A stretch of 64,000 nt of DNA, from positions 124,001 through 188,000 of the forward strand of contig JAFXVT010000011.1 in assembly GCA_017534835.1 (NCBI GenBank). Reading direction: 5' to 3'. Of this stretch, positions 43,681-51,418 are shown piece by piece. Source of the stretch: Ruminococcus sp. GTDB taxonomy: Bacteria; Bacillota; Clostridia; Oscillospirales; Ruminococcaceae. The position numbers and the translations under genes are program-made. Below the pieces are notes generated by a model. The model was given only the letters and a program-made list of their open reading frames with translations. It was not told the origin of the DNA and ran no database searches. How positions within the stretch are numbered: position 1 is the first letter of the stretch; every line of letters begins with the position of its first letter.

Positions 43681-43709
43681 ATTTTATCACTAAAACCATA
43701 ATATGTCAA
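43681..43709 (-). promoter_or_regulatory. promoter of rpsU
   Basis: TTGACA (43709-43704), 17-base spacer, TAAAAT (43686-43681), only 28 bases downstream of the leuS stop. Confidence 0.82.
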
Positions 43710-43736
43710 GCTTTTTTTACAAATTGGAAAATTTCG

Positions 43737-46169
43737 TTATTTTGCAACAATATTAACAAGCTTATTTGGTACATATATCTGTTTTAGAATATTCTTGCCG
43801 TCAACAGCCTTCTTGACGTCCGCATTATCCATTGCGAGAGCGATAACGCTGTCCTTGTCGGAGTCGACTGCAATGTTGAGTTTCGCCTTAATTTTGCCGT
43901 TTATCTGAACAACTATCTCGATAGTGTCCTCGACGAGCTGAGCTTCGTCGTAGGTGGGCCAGCTCTCGAATGCGATAGTGTCATTATGACCAAAGAGGCT
44001 CCATATCTCCTCGCCGACGTGAGGTGCGATGCAGGAGAGCATCTTGATGAGACCCTCGGCATACTCCTTCGGGCACTTGCCTACCTTGTATACTTCGTTG
44101 ACAAAAATCATCATCTGGCTGATAGCTGTGTTGAATGCAAGAGCCTCAAAGTCGTTTGTCACCTTCTTGACGGTCTGGTGGTAGACTTTTGTAAGAGCAC
44201 CGTCATTCTCTTCTGTGAGATTTGCAGGCTCAGTGAAGAAATTCCAGACGCGGTTGATGAACTTTCTTGCGCCCTCAACGCCGTTCTTACTCCACGGCTT
44301 GCTGACCTCGAGAGGTCCCATGAACATCTCATAGAGACGGAGAGTATCTGCGCCGTAATCTCTGACTATATCGGAAGGATTAACGACGAATTCCGGGAAG
44401 CGCTTACCCATCTTGATACCGTTCTCGCCGAGGATCATCCCCTGATGAACGAGCTTCTTGAAGGGCTCCTTTGTCGGAGCAAGGCCCTTATCGTAGAGGT
44501 ATCTGTTCCAGATACGCGAATACATAAGGTGACCTACAGCGTGCTCGGGACCGCCTATGTAGAGATCAACAGGCATCCAGTGCTTGAGGAGCTCGGGGTC
44601 TGCGAACTGCTTGTCGTTGTGGGGATCTATGTAGCGGAAGTAGTACCAGCTCGAACCGGCGCTTCCGGGCATGGTCGATGTCTCACGGACGCCCTTTACA
44701 CCGTTTTTGTCGTACTGCTTCCACTCTGTGGCATTTTCGAGCGGCGCCTTGCCGTTCTTGCCCTTGTAGTCATCGAGCTCGGGAAGAATGAGCGGGAGCT
44801 CCTCGTCATCGAGAACGTGTATCTGACCGTCCTCGCCGTGAACTACAGGAACAGGCTCGCCCCAGTAGCGCTGACGTGCGAATATCCACTCGCGGAAGTG
44901 GTAGTTTACAGTGCGCTTTGCTCTGCCCATACCTTCGAGCTTCCGGGTGATAGCTTCCTTTGCTTCTTCAACGGTAAGACCTGTGAACTCCTCGGAATTG
45001 ATGAGCTTATAGCCCTTGCCAAGATACTCGGTCTTCTCCATAGCAGCTTCGGAAACGTCGATGTGTCCGTCCTTGCCGTCGATGACCTGTATCATATCTA
45101 TGTTGTGAGCGATCGCATATTCAAAGTCACGCTGGTCATGGCTCGGAACAGCCATAACTGCACCTGTACCGTAACTTGCAAGTACAAAGTCGCCGATGAA
45201 CATACGGACTTCCTTGCCGTTCACGGGATTTATGCAGGTCACGCCCTTGAGCTCGCAGCCGGACTTGGTCTTGTTGAGCTCGGTGCGGTCCATATCGTTT
45301 TTCTTCTTTGTCTCGTCGATGTAAGCCTGCACCTCATCGCGGTTCTGTACGCGGTCGAGGAGGCTTGCGGTGATGTCTCCGTCTGGAGCGAGCACCATAA
45401 ATGTGATACCGTAGATAGTCTCGATACAGGTCGTGAATATCGAGAACTTTCCGCCGCCGACGATGTCGAATTCGACCTCAACACCGGTGGATTTGCCTAT
45501 CCAGTTGCGCTGCATCGACTTTGTGGACTCAGGCCAGTCTATCTCGTCGAGACCTTCGAGGAGCTTCTCGGCGAATGCAGGCTGGTCGATGACCCACTGC
45601 TTCATATTCTTGCGGACAACGGGGAAGCCGCCGCGCTCGGATTTTCCGTCGATGACCTCGTCGTTCGAGAGGACTGTGCCGAGCTCCTCGCACCAGTTTA
45701 CGGGCATATCTATATACTTTGCATAGCCGTCGAGATAGAGCTGTTTGAATATCCACTGAGTCCACTTGTAGAACTCGGGGTCAGATGTAGCTATCATCTT
45801 TGACCAGTCATAATCAAAGCCGAGCTCTCTGAGCTGCTTTGAGAAGGTCTTGATGTTCTCCTGAGTGAAGCCGTTGGGGTGGTTTCCGGTAGTTACAGCA
45901 TACTGCTCAGCGGGAAGTCCGAATGAGTCATAGCCCATCGGGTGAAGGACATTATAGCCCTGCATGCGCTTCATACGTGAAACTATATCAGTAGCCGTAT
46001 ATCCCTCGGGGTGACCTGCGTGGAGACCAACTCCTGACGGATAAGGGAACATATCGAGAGCGTAGAACTTCGGCTTGCTGAAGTCCCAGACGTCAGTCTT
46101 GAAGGTCTCGTGCTCCTCCCAGTATTTCTGCCATTTCTTTTCAATGGTGCTGAAATCGTATCTGCCCAT
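43737..46169 (-). CDS. leuS: leucyl-tRNA synthetase
   Basis: An 810-residue class I synthetase. HIGH region GLHAGHPEGYTATD near residue 50; CP1 editing domain (about 220-410); zinc-less insert; WYYFRYIDPHND; then ENGIKMGKRFPEFVVNPSDI near 580. The KMSKS loop reads KMGKR and the editing Thr-rich motif reads FTTCIETIYG where most LeuRS have FTTRPDTLFG, while the editing-site GTGAVMAVPSHDQRDFEYA is kept. The anticodon-binding domain and C-terminal domain are complete. No T-box is visible in the 31-base gap upstream, so it is likely transcribed from the operon. Confidence 0.96.
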   Translation of the reverse strand: MGRYDFSTIEKKWQKYWEEHETFKTDVWDFSKPKFYALDMFPYPSGVGLHAGHPEGYTATDIVSRMKRMQGYNVLHPMGYDSFGLPAEQYAVTTGNHPNGFTQENIKTFSKQLRELGFDYDWSKMIATSDPEFYKWTQWIFKQLYLDGYAKYIDMPVNWCEELGTVLSNDEVIDGKSERGGFPVVRKNMKQWVIDQPAFAEKLLEGLDEIDWPESTKSMQRNWIGKSTGVEVEFDIVGGGKFSIFTTCIETIYGITFMVLAPDGDITASLLDRVQNRDEVQAYIDETKKKNDMDRTELNKTKSGCELKGVTCINPVNGKEVRMFIGDFVLASYGTGAVMAVPSHDQRDFEYAIAHNIDMIQVIDGKDGHIDVSEAAMEKTEYLGKGYKLINSEEFTGLTVEEAKEAITRKLEGMGRAKRTVNYHFREWIFARQRYWGEPVPVVHGEDGQIHVLDDEELPLILPELDDYKGKNGKAPLENATEWKQYDKNGVKGVRETSTMPGSAGSSWYYFRYIDPHNDKQFADPELLKHWMPVDLYIGGPEHAVGHLMYSRIWNRYLYDKGLAPTKEPFKKLVHQGMILGENGIKMGKRFPEFVVNPSDIVRDYGADTLRLYEMFMGPLEVSKPWSKNGVEGARKFINRVWNFFTEPANLTEENDGALTKVYHQTVKKVTNDFEALAFNTAISQMMIFVNEVYKVGKCPKEYAEGLIKMLSCIAPHVGEEIWSLFGHNDTIAFESWPTYDEAQLVEDTIEIVVQINGKIKAKLNIAVDSDKDSVIALAMDNADVKKAVDGKNILKQIYVPNKLVNIVAK

Positions 46170-46200
46170 TATCTTTTATCATTCCTTTATCAATTATTGT

Positions 46201-46590
46201 TTAGCTTTTCAGGAGGTCTGAAAGCTCGCTCCACTTGTTCGTGAAGTGCTCTCTGACCACAGGGAGTATCAGCAGTATCACTGCACAGCCAACGTCAACG
46301 AAGCCCTCGAGCAGATAAAACCAATTGCTGCCGATGTGCATTATGTTGTTGGGAAGATGAGTCATAAATCCGAGTGCAAGGTAACCTGCAACGCCGAAAT
46401 TCACATACTGAAGTCCGGTGAACATAAGAACACCGATGACAACAGCGAAAGCCACAGTGAATAGCGTGCCGACGAGTCCGCTGAATGAAAATCCGCCGAT
46501 AAACAGGTTTATAAACGCCTTAGCGACCATATAGGCTGTGATACCGATACAGATAGTCCTTCCCTGAGCGTTATTTGTTTTCATTTTCAT
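46201..46590 (-). CDS. small four-helix membrane protein, unknown
   Basis: A 129-residue protein with four predicted membrane helices (about 12-30, 36-58, 62-78, 90-112) and a charged C-terminus (VREHFTNKWSELSDLLKS). I do not recognise the family. It overlaps the end of rsfS by 20 bases and precedes leuS by 31, so it sits inside the operon. Confidence 0.7.
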   Translation of the reverse strand: MKMKTNNAQGRTICIGITAYMVAKAFINLFIGGFSFSGLVGTLFTVAFAVVIGVLMFTGLQYVNFGVAGYLALGFMTHLPNNIMHIGSNWFYLLEGFVDVGCAVILLILPVVREHFTNKWSELSDLLKS

Positions 46591-46948
46591 TCTCCTTTAC
46601 GAGAAGAGCGCTTATATCCACAGGCTCGCCGTCTGCCCACAGACCCTCGAGCTTGTAGAAATTTCTTGTCTCCTTGTAGAATACGTGGACGATAATGTCG
46701 GCATAATCAAGGATTATCCACGTATTTCCGGTATCTGCCTCGCGGCGCTCGGGCTCGATGCCCTTCTGTGAGAGCACGAACTCCACCTCGTCCGCAAGAG
46801 TACGTGCGTGGGTGTTGCTGGTACCGTTTACGATAACGAAATAGTCTGCAAGGATAGTCAGGTCTGCGATACGAAGCGCCTGAATGTCCTCGCCTCTTTT
46901 GCTGTCAAGTGTTTTTACGATAAGTTCAAGCTTTTCCTGCTCAGTCAT
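46571..46948 (-). CDS. rsfS: ribosomal silencing factor RsfS
   Basis: A 125-residue factor that binds ribosomal protein uL14 and blocks subunit joining when nutrients run out. Hallmarks: LDSKRGEDIQALRIADLTILADYFVIVNG (split across the usual motif) and WIILDYADIIVHVFYKETRNFY. It belongs to the nadD-yqeK-lcp-rsfS cluster typical of Firmicutes; 3 bases after the LCP gene. Confidence 0.95.
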   Translation of the reverse strand: MTEQEKLELIVKTLDSKRGEDIQALRIADLTILADYFVIVNGTSNTHARTLADEVEFVLSQKGIEPERREADTGNTWIILDYADIIVHVFYKETRNFYKLEGLWADGEPVDISALLVKENENENK

Positions 46949-46951
46949 ATA

Positions 46952-48577
46952 TCAATCTTCCTTCCACCATGGCTTTTTATCGGGGTCTCGGAGGGGCTCG
47001 GTAGCCGTTTCGAGCTCCTCGAAATCCATACCTGTGTCGTCATAAACATCATATTTGTGGTCGAGAACGAGCTCGACTATCGAAGTATCATAGGGCGTCA
47101 TAGCTCTCTGATACGGTCTGTAGTATTCGTTGAGGAGAGCGATAGTCTCCGCCTTGTGAACGGAATATACAGAGTATTCATTGCCGTCTTCCGCATAGAA
47201 GGTAGCCTCTTCGCCGGGCACCATATTTACACGTACATTGTCCATTGAGAGCGTAGAAGCAAAATCCGCGACCTTGCTCATATCATCTATCGAGAGGTCG
47301 GTGTATATGAGTTCCTCATCCTTTATCTGCTTGATATAGCTGTAAAGCTTGAGTCTGCCCTCATTCTCGACGATGTCGAACAGCTTCATCATCGTAGCTG
47401 CCATAAAGCGGCGCTGATTCTGCATACGACCGATGTCGCCCTGAAGCCACTCTGTTCTGAAGCGTATGAACCACTCTGCCTGCTCACCTGTGAGGGTGAC
47501 GTCACCGGCAGGTATTATCTTGTCTGATTCATAGATTATCTCGTTGTCAAGGTGTATCGGTATACCTCCGACAATATCGACCATTCTTACGATGTCGAAG
47601 CAGGCTGTCGTAACGTATGCGTCTATCGGGATACCGAAATTCTCCTGGACCGCATTTACTACGCGCTGTATCGGAGGTTCGATGTTGTAATCGCCCATTG
47701 AATAAACGCTGTTGAACTTCTTCGACGGGCTCGAGGTGTAGTCCGGAAGGCAGCAGTCACGCGGTATCTGGAGAATATTCATCTCACAGTTTCCGATGTC
47801 GAACTGGACTATCCACATAACGTCCGAATTGAACTCGTCCTCATCGAAGCCGAGGAAGAGAATGCTGTACTGTCCCTCAATGAGCTGAGGAAGGTCAAGA
47901 CCGTCGTTATAGAATTCGTCGACCTTTTCTTCGTCTATATTCAGCGTGACATTTTCCTTGTTGAGCGTACCCTCCTTAGCCATCGGCTGTGCGTGCTTAA
48001 AAAGGTAGACGAGCGAAACATTCCCGCCTGTTTTCTTATCAAGGAATATCGGCATATTTATCGTAAGTCCGGCGATAACGGCAATGCTTGCTGCGACAGC
48101 GACCGTCTTTATTACCGCGTCCTTCAATGAGAAGTGCTTCTTACGGTGCTCCTCCTCAAAACCTATCTCTTCATAACCGTCATATCCGCTGCCGGAAGCA
48201 TATCCTCCTCTGAATGCCTGCTCTCTGCTCGGCGGCACCTCATGCAGTCCGTGGTACTCACCTGCCGGAGCCTCGTGCTTTCCGTGGTATTCGCCTGCCG
48301 GTGCCTCGTGCTGTCCGTGGTACTCGTCTGCCGGTGCCTCGTGCTGTCTGTGGTACTCACCTGCCGGTGCCTCGTGCTGTCCGTGGTACTCGCCTGCCGG
48401 TGCCTCGTGCTGTCCGTGGTACCCGGCTTCATCAGCTTCATATCTTCCGTGGTAGCCTTCGTTTACCGGCGGATAGTTCTGAAATGAATCCCTGTTTACC
48501 CTTACGAGCTTTCTCAGCGGCTTTGGAGCAGACCTTTCGCTCTCGGTGCCGTTAAGATTGACTTCGTTATTATCCAT
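46952..48577 (-). CDS. LytR-CpsA-Psr (LCP) family protein with N-terminal tandem repeats
   Basis: A 541-residue membrane-anchored protein. LCP enzymes attach teichoic acids or other polymers to peptidoglycan. Residues about 155-180 are the membrane helix; the extracellular LCP domain follows (LFLGFDEDEFNSDVMWIVQF, QIPRDCCLP, NSVYSMGD, VDIVGGIPIHLD, FIRFRTEWLQGDIGRMQNQR) with the conserved acidic and Arg residues. Before the helix, residues 41-117 consist of seven 11-residue repeats of type EYHGQHEAPAG. The second ATG (48577) fits the AAGAGG site best. Position between yqeK and rsfS is standard. Confidence 0.92.
   Translation of the reverse strand: MDNNEVNLNGTESERSAPKPLRKLVRVNRDSFQNYPPVNEGYHGRYEADEAGYHGQHEAPAGEYHGQHEAPAGEYHRQHEAPADEYHGQHEAPAGEYHGKHEAPAGEYHGLHEVPPSREQAFRGGYASGSGYDGYEEIGFEEEHRKKHFSLKDAVIKTVAVAASIAVIAGLTINMPIFLDKKTGGNVSLVYLFKHAQPMAKEGTLNKENVTLNIDEEKVDEFYNDGLDLPQLIEGQYSILFLGFDEDEFNSDVMWIVQFDIGNCEMNILQIPRDCCLPDYTSSPSKKFNSVYSMGDYNIEPPIQRVVNAVQENFGIPIDAYVTTACFDIVRMVDIVGGIPIHLDNEIIYESDKIIPAGDVTLTGEQAEWFIRFRTEWLQGDIGRMQNQRRFMAATMMKLFDIVENEGRLKLYSYIKQIKDEELIYTDLSIDDMSKVADFASTLSMDNVRVNMVPGEEATFYAEDGNEYSVYSVHKAETIALLNEYYRPYQRAMTPYDTSIVELVLDHKYDVYDDTGMDFEELETATEPLRDPDKKPWWKED
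48227..48457 (-). repeat. 33-bp tandem repeat (7 units) in the LCP gene
   Basis: Seven in-frame units of 33 bases encoding (G/E)YHG(Q/K/L/R)HEAPAG-like 11-mers. The middle units are nearly identical in DNA; the first (GYHGRYEADEA) and last (EYHGLHEVPPS) have diverged. Length is a multiple of three, so copy-number change would not break the frame. Confidence 0.93.
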
Positions 48578-48618
48578 TGTCATCCTCTTTTCTGGTCGCT
48601 GGCTCTATATCTGTTTTT

Positions 48619-49218
48619 CTACTTTTTATCTGTCTTCGATTTTTCTGCATTTACGAGCCTTGTGTAAAAATTATATCCCTCAACTGTGCACGGCGGAATG
48701 AGTCCGCCCTTTTTGACCTGATTCTTTATCGAGAACGAAAAAGCCTCAAGCATAGCTGCGTCAAGGCTGATATATGTCACCTTGCGCATTTTATCAACGT
48801 CCTTGTAATCTCTTTCGGCAGAAATGAGATCGCCGAGGTAAACTATCTCCTCAAGGCGCGTCATACCGGCTCTGCCTACTGTGTGAAAACGTATCGAATT
48901 GAGGATATCGATATCCTCTACGCCGAATTCTGTCCTGACAAAATAGGCACCTGCAATGGCGTGCCACAGCGAGCGGGTCTCGAGCTCCTCACGGCAGACA
49001 GTGTAGCCGCTGTCGAGTACGAGCTGCTTCTGCACATCTGCCGGCATCTCCTTGCATACATCGTGGAGCAGTCCGGCAAAATACGCCTTATCAGGGTCCT
49101 CTCCGTATTTCTCAGCGAGCTTTCTGCACTCCGCCGCAACATTCAGCGAATGCTGGTACCTTTTCTGTGAAAGCTGGGATTTCAGGAATTTTTTCTTGTC
49201 ACTGATGTCATATAACAA
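48619..49218 (-). CDS. yqeK: YqeK-type HD hydrolase (Ap4A hydrolase, symmetrical)
   Basis: A 199-residue HD-domain protein. Metal ligands: KRYQHSLNVAAEC (His), FAGLLHDVCKE (HD), SLWHAIAGAYF and IRFHTVGRAGMTRLEEIVYLGDLIS. Firmicutes YqeK cleaves Ap4A to two ADP. It follows nadD by 9 bases and precedes the LCP gene; this order is conserved. Confidence 0.93.
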   Translation of the reverse strand: MLYDISDKKKFLKSQLSQKRYQHSLNVAAECRKLAEKYGEDPDKAYFAGLLHDVCKEMPADVQKQLVLDSGYTVCREELETRSLWHAIAGAYFVRTEFGVEDIDILNSIRFHTVGRAGMTRLEEIVYLGDLISAERDYKDVDKMRKVTYISLDAAMLEAFSFSIKNQVKKGGLIPPCTVEGYNFYTRLVNAEKSKTDKK

Positions 49219-49227
49219 AAGCTCACC

Positions 49228-49824
49228 TCATTGTCTGTACAGTTTATTCAGCCTAATATATTGTACTACATTTTTGTCCAGATAGCAAGTATATTTCTGA
49301 TTTTTTGCAATTTTTTTTCGTATTTCCGAGGACGAGACCTCAATCGGCTCAGCCCTGCATATTACGATCCTGCCATAGCCGCGCAGCTCCTCCGCCTTAC
49401 TTTCAAGCTCTGGCAAATCGCCCTCGCACCGCGATACAACAGCGAGAGTACACTCGCGGAGGATCTCGTCGAAGCGTTTCCATTTGTCGAATATCAGCAG
49501 CATATCGCTCCCGACGAGCAGGAACAGCTCATCATCGGGGAACCGTCTTCGGAACTCCTCCACAGTGAAGATCGTATAGCTCACTCTGTCGGACTTCAGC
49601 TCATAATCGCACACCTCAAGCTTTTCGCTCACTCTGCACGCGAGCTCGATCATCGCAACTCTGTCCTCCTCGGAGACATACTCATCCGAGGAACGGTGCG
49701 GACTTATCTTTGACGGTACGAAATACAGCCTGTCGAGCCCGAGCTCCTCCACAGCCGCGAGAGCAAGGTGGATATGTCCCTTATGGATAGGACTGAAGCT
49801 ACCGCCGTAAATACCTATGCGCAT
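49228..49824 (-). CDS. nadD: nicotinate-nucleotide adenylyltransferase
   Basis: A 198-residue NaMN adenylyltransferase of NAD synthesis. Nucleotidyltransferase motif YGGSFSPIHKGHIHLA (the second half is the T/HxGH site), FVPSKISPHR, LLVGSDML and the late SSSEIRKKIAKNQKY (ISSTxIR equivalent). The start MRIGIYGGSF is chosen on family length and a GGGTGAGGG site upstream. Confidence 0.95.
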   Translation of the reverse strand: MRIGIYGGSFSPIHKGHIHLALAAVEELGLDRLYFVPSKISPHRSSDEYVSEEDRVAMIELACRVSEKLEVCDYELKSDRVSYTIFTVEEFRRRFPDDELFLLVGSDMLLIFDKWKRFDEILRECTLAVVSRCEGDLPELESKAEELRGYGRIVICRAEPIEVSSSEIRKKIAKNQKYTCYLDKNVVQYIRLNKLYRQ

Positions 49825-49837
49825 ACCCTCACCCCAT

Positions 49838-50533
49838 TCATTTCCACGGACGCTTGCTGCCGGTCCAGCCCTTATCAGTCCAGTATTTCTTATCGGCTTC
49901 GTTCCAGCCATTCCTCTGCATAAGGCTCATAATCTTGAAAAAAGCCCTTGTTTTCAGCGGAACAGGTACCTTTCCCTGCCTTTTTATTATCTTTTTCGCG
50001 ATACTGTCTGCTTTTGAGCCAATGCTGTCCTTCACCTTCGGCTTGACGCTCTGCCAGTCGGTCGCAGCAACAGCCCTTCCGAGCCTGTATGTCTGCGGTA
50101 TTCCCCAGAAAAAGCAGCTGTCAGCCATATCCTTCAATGTCGATTTCACACCTGCTCCTGCGGCAGTCGTCACAACGACAGCCTGCTTGCGGAACATTCG
50201 CTCATCCGGACGGTGCGCCATCCAGCGATAGCCGTAATGGTCGAGCAGAGCCTTCATCTGTCCTGTCACATGATACACGTACACAGGCGATGCAAGGATT
50301 ATGACGTCCGCTGCATCGATGAGCTCGGTTATCGGGCGGAGCTTCTCATAGTGAGGGCAGTGTTCCTCCCCCTTGATAAAGCAGCTCGTGCAGCCGCAGC
50401 AGAACTCATCGAAATCGCGCGGAAGGAAAACCTCGCTGATATTCTCGGGAGAAGTCAGCTTTTCCGCCATTATCCTGGCTATACTGTACGTTGAACCCTT
50501 GTGTACAGTACATGAGATAAGTATAACTCTCAT
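49838..50533 (-). CDS. flavodoxin-fold NAD(P)H-dependent oxidoreductase
   Basis: A 231-residue FMN-reductase-type protein. Phosphate-binding start ISCTVHKGSTYSIA, then FCCGCTSCFIKGEEHCPHYEKL (four cysteines, as in iron-sulfur flavoprotein-like reductases) and ASPVYVYHVTGQMKALLDH. The C-terminal 60 residues form a basic, Trp-rich extension (GWTGSKRPWK). Redox partner unknown. Its start overlaps the yhbY stop (ATGA), so it is made within the housekeeping operon. Confidence 0.85.
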   Translation of the reverse strand: MRVILISCTVHKGSTYSIARIMAEKLTSPENISEVFLPRDFDEFCCGCTSCFIKGEEHCPHYEKLRPITELIDAADVIILASPVYVYHVTGQMKALLDHYGYRWMAHRPDERMFRKQAVVVTTAAGAGVKSTLKDMADSCFFWGIPQTYRLGRAVAATDWQSVKPKVKDSIGSKADSIAKKIIKRQGKVPVPLKTRAFFKIMSLMQRNGWNEADKKYWTDKGWTGSKRPWK

Positions 50534-50835
50534 TTGTTAGACTTCGGGATATTCTCGATGACGGGCTCCTTCTCGTTGCGCTTGAAGAGCACGAATCTGC
50601 TGCCGATGACCTGCACCACATCTGCGCCCGTCTGCTCTGCGACAGCGTCGGCAGCCTCTCTTGCCGTCCAGCCCGAATTTTCGAGCACACGGAGCTTTAT
50701 CAGCTCACGCTTGCGGAGCGCCTCACTGATGTCCTTGCACATCGCCTCGGTAACTCCGCCCTTCCCTATCTGGAATATCGTATCGTATGTTGAAGCGATA
50801 CCTCGAAGGTACGCTCTCTGCTTGCTTGTAAGCAT
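50530..50835 (-). CDS. yhbY: YhbY-type CRM-domain RNA-binding protein
   Basis: A 101-residue protein made of one CRM domain: MLTSKQRAYLRGIASTYDTI, FQIGKGGVTEAM, and the C-terminal AEQTGADVVQVIGSRFVLF. Family members bind pre-50S ribosomes. Start set on the family N-terminus. Lies one base after rdgB. Confidence 0.93.
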   Translation of the reverse strand: MLTSKQRAYLRGIASTYDTIFQIGKGGVTEAMCKDISEALRKRELIKLRVLENSGWTAREAADAVAEQTGADVVQVIGSRFVLFKRNEKEPVIENIPKSNK

Positions 50836-50836
50836 A

Positions 50837-51418
50837 TCAATCACCGTTTCTTTCTTTGAGGAAGCGGTACAGCGCACGAAGAGCTGCACCTCTGTGACTT
50901 ATACTGTTTTTTTCGTCTGCGGAAAGCTCCGCCATCGTCTTATCTCCGACCATAAACACGGGGTCATAGCCAAAGCCGTTCGAGCCGCGCTGCTCATAGC
51001 CTATCCTTCCTTCACAGCTGCCTGTGAACTCGGTGTGACCGTTCCCGTCCATATAGCAGATAGTACATCTGAAAGCTGCGCCGCGTTCACTTTCGGGAAC
51101 ATCTTTCAGCTCACCGAGCAGCTTGCCGCACTCCTGTCCCTTCGGGGCATAGCGCGCTGAATGGACTCCGGGAGCTCCGCCGAGAGCGTCCACGCACAAA
51201 CCGCTGTCGTCCGCGATAGTCGGCAGACCGACAGCATCGAATACTGCCTGAGCCTTTATTTTTGCATTCTCCGCAAAAGTTGCGCCGTTCTCGTCCGGGT
51301 CGCAGTCGGCACCTGCTTCACGCTGTGAGAGCACCTCTATCCCGAGCGGAGCAAGTATCTCTCTTGCCTCACGCAGCTTGTTTGCGTTATTTGTTGCCAT
51401 AACGAGCTTAGTCTTCAT
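50837..51418 (-). CDS. rdgB: XTP/dITP diphosphatase
   Basis: A 193-residue house-cleaning pyrophosphatase that removes ITP and XTP. Motifs: VMATNNANKLREAREIL, ADDSGLCVDALGGAPGVHSARYA, EGRIGYEQRGSNGFGYDPVF and SHRGAAL. Start MKTKLVMATNN overlaps the end of ftsY (ATGAAGACTAA). Confidence 0.95.
   Translation of the reverse strand: MKTKLVMATNNANKLREAREILAPLGIEVLSQREAGADCDPDENGATFAENAKIKAQAVFDAVGLPTIADDSGLCVDALGGAPGVHSARYAPKGQECGKLLGELKDVPESERGAAFRCTICYMDGNGHTEFTGSCEGRIGYEQRGSNGFGYDPVFMVGDKTMAELSADEKNSISHRGAALRALYRFLKERNGD

Noticed and set aside
43986-45803. Long open frame (605 codons) antisense to leuS
   Set aside because: It is the complement of a high-confidence LeuRS gene, has no family motifs and no ribosome binding site; a codon-bias shadow.
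46170-46200. T-box riboswitch upstream of leuS
   Set aside because: Only 31 bases separate leuS from the preceding gene, too short for a T-box; no such leader was seen inside the preceding gene.
48134-48487. Cys/Val-rich repeated frame opposite the LCP repeats
   Set aside because: It is the reverse complement of the 33-bp repeat; its repetition comes from the LCP coding repeats.
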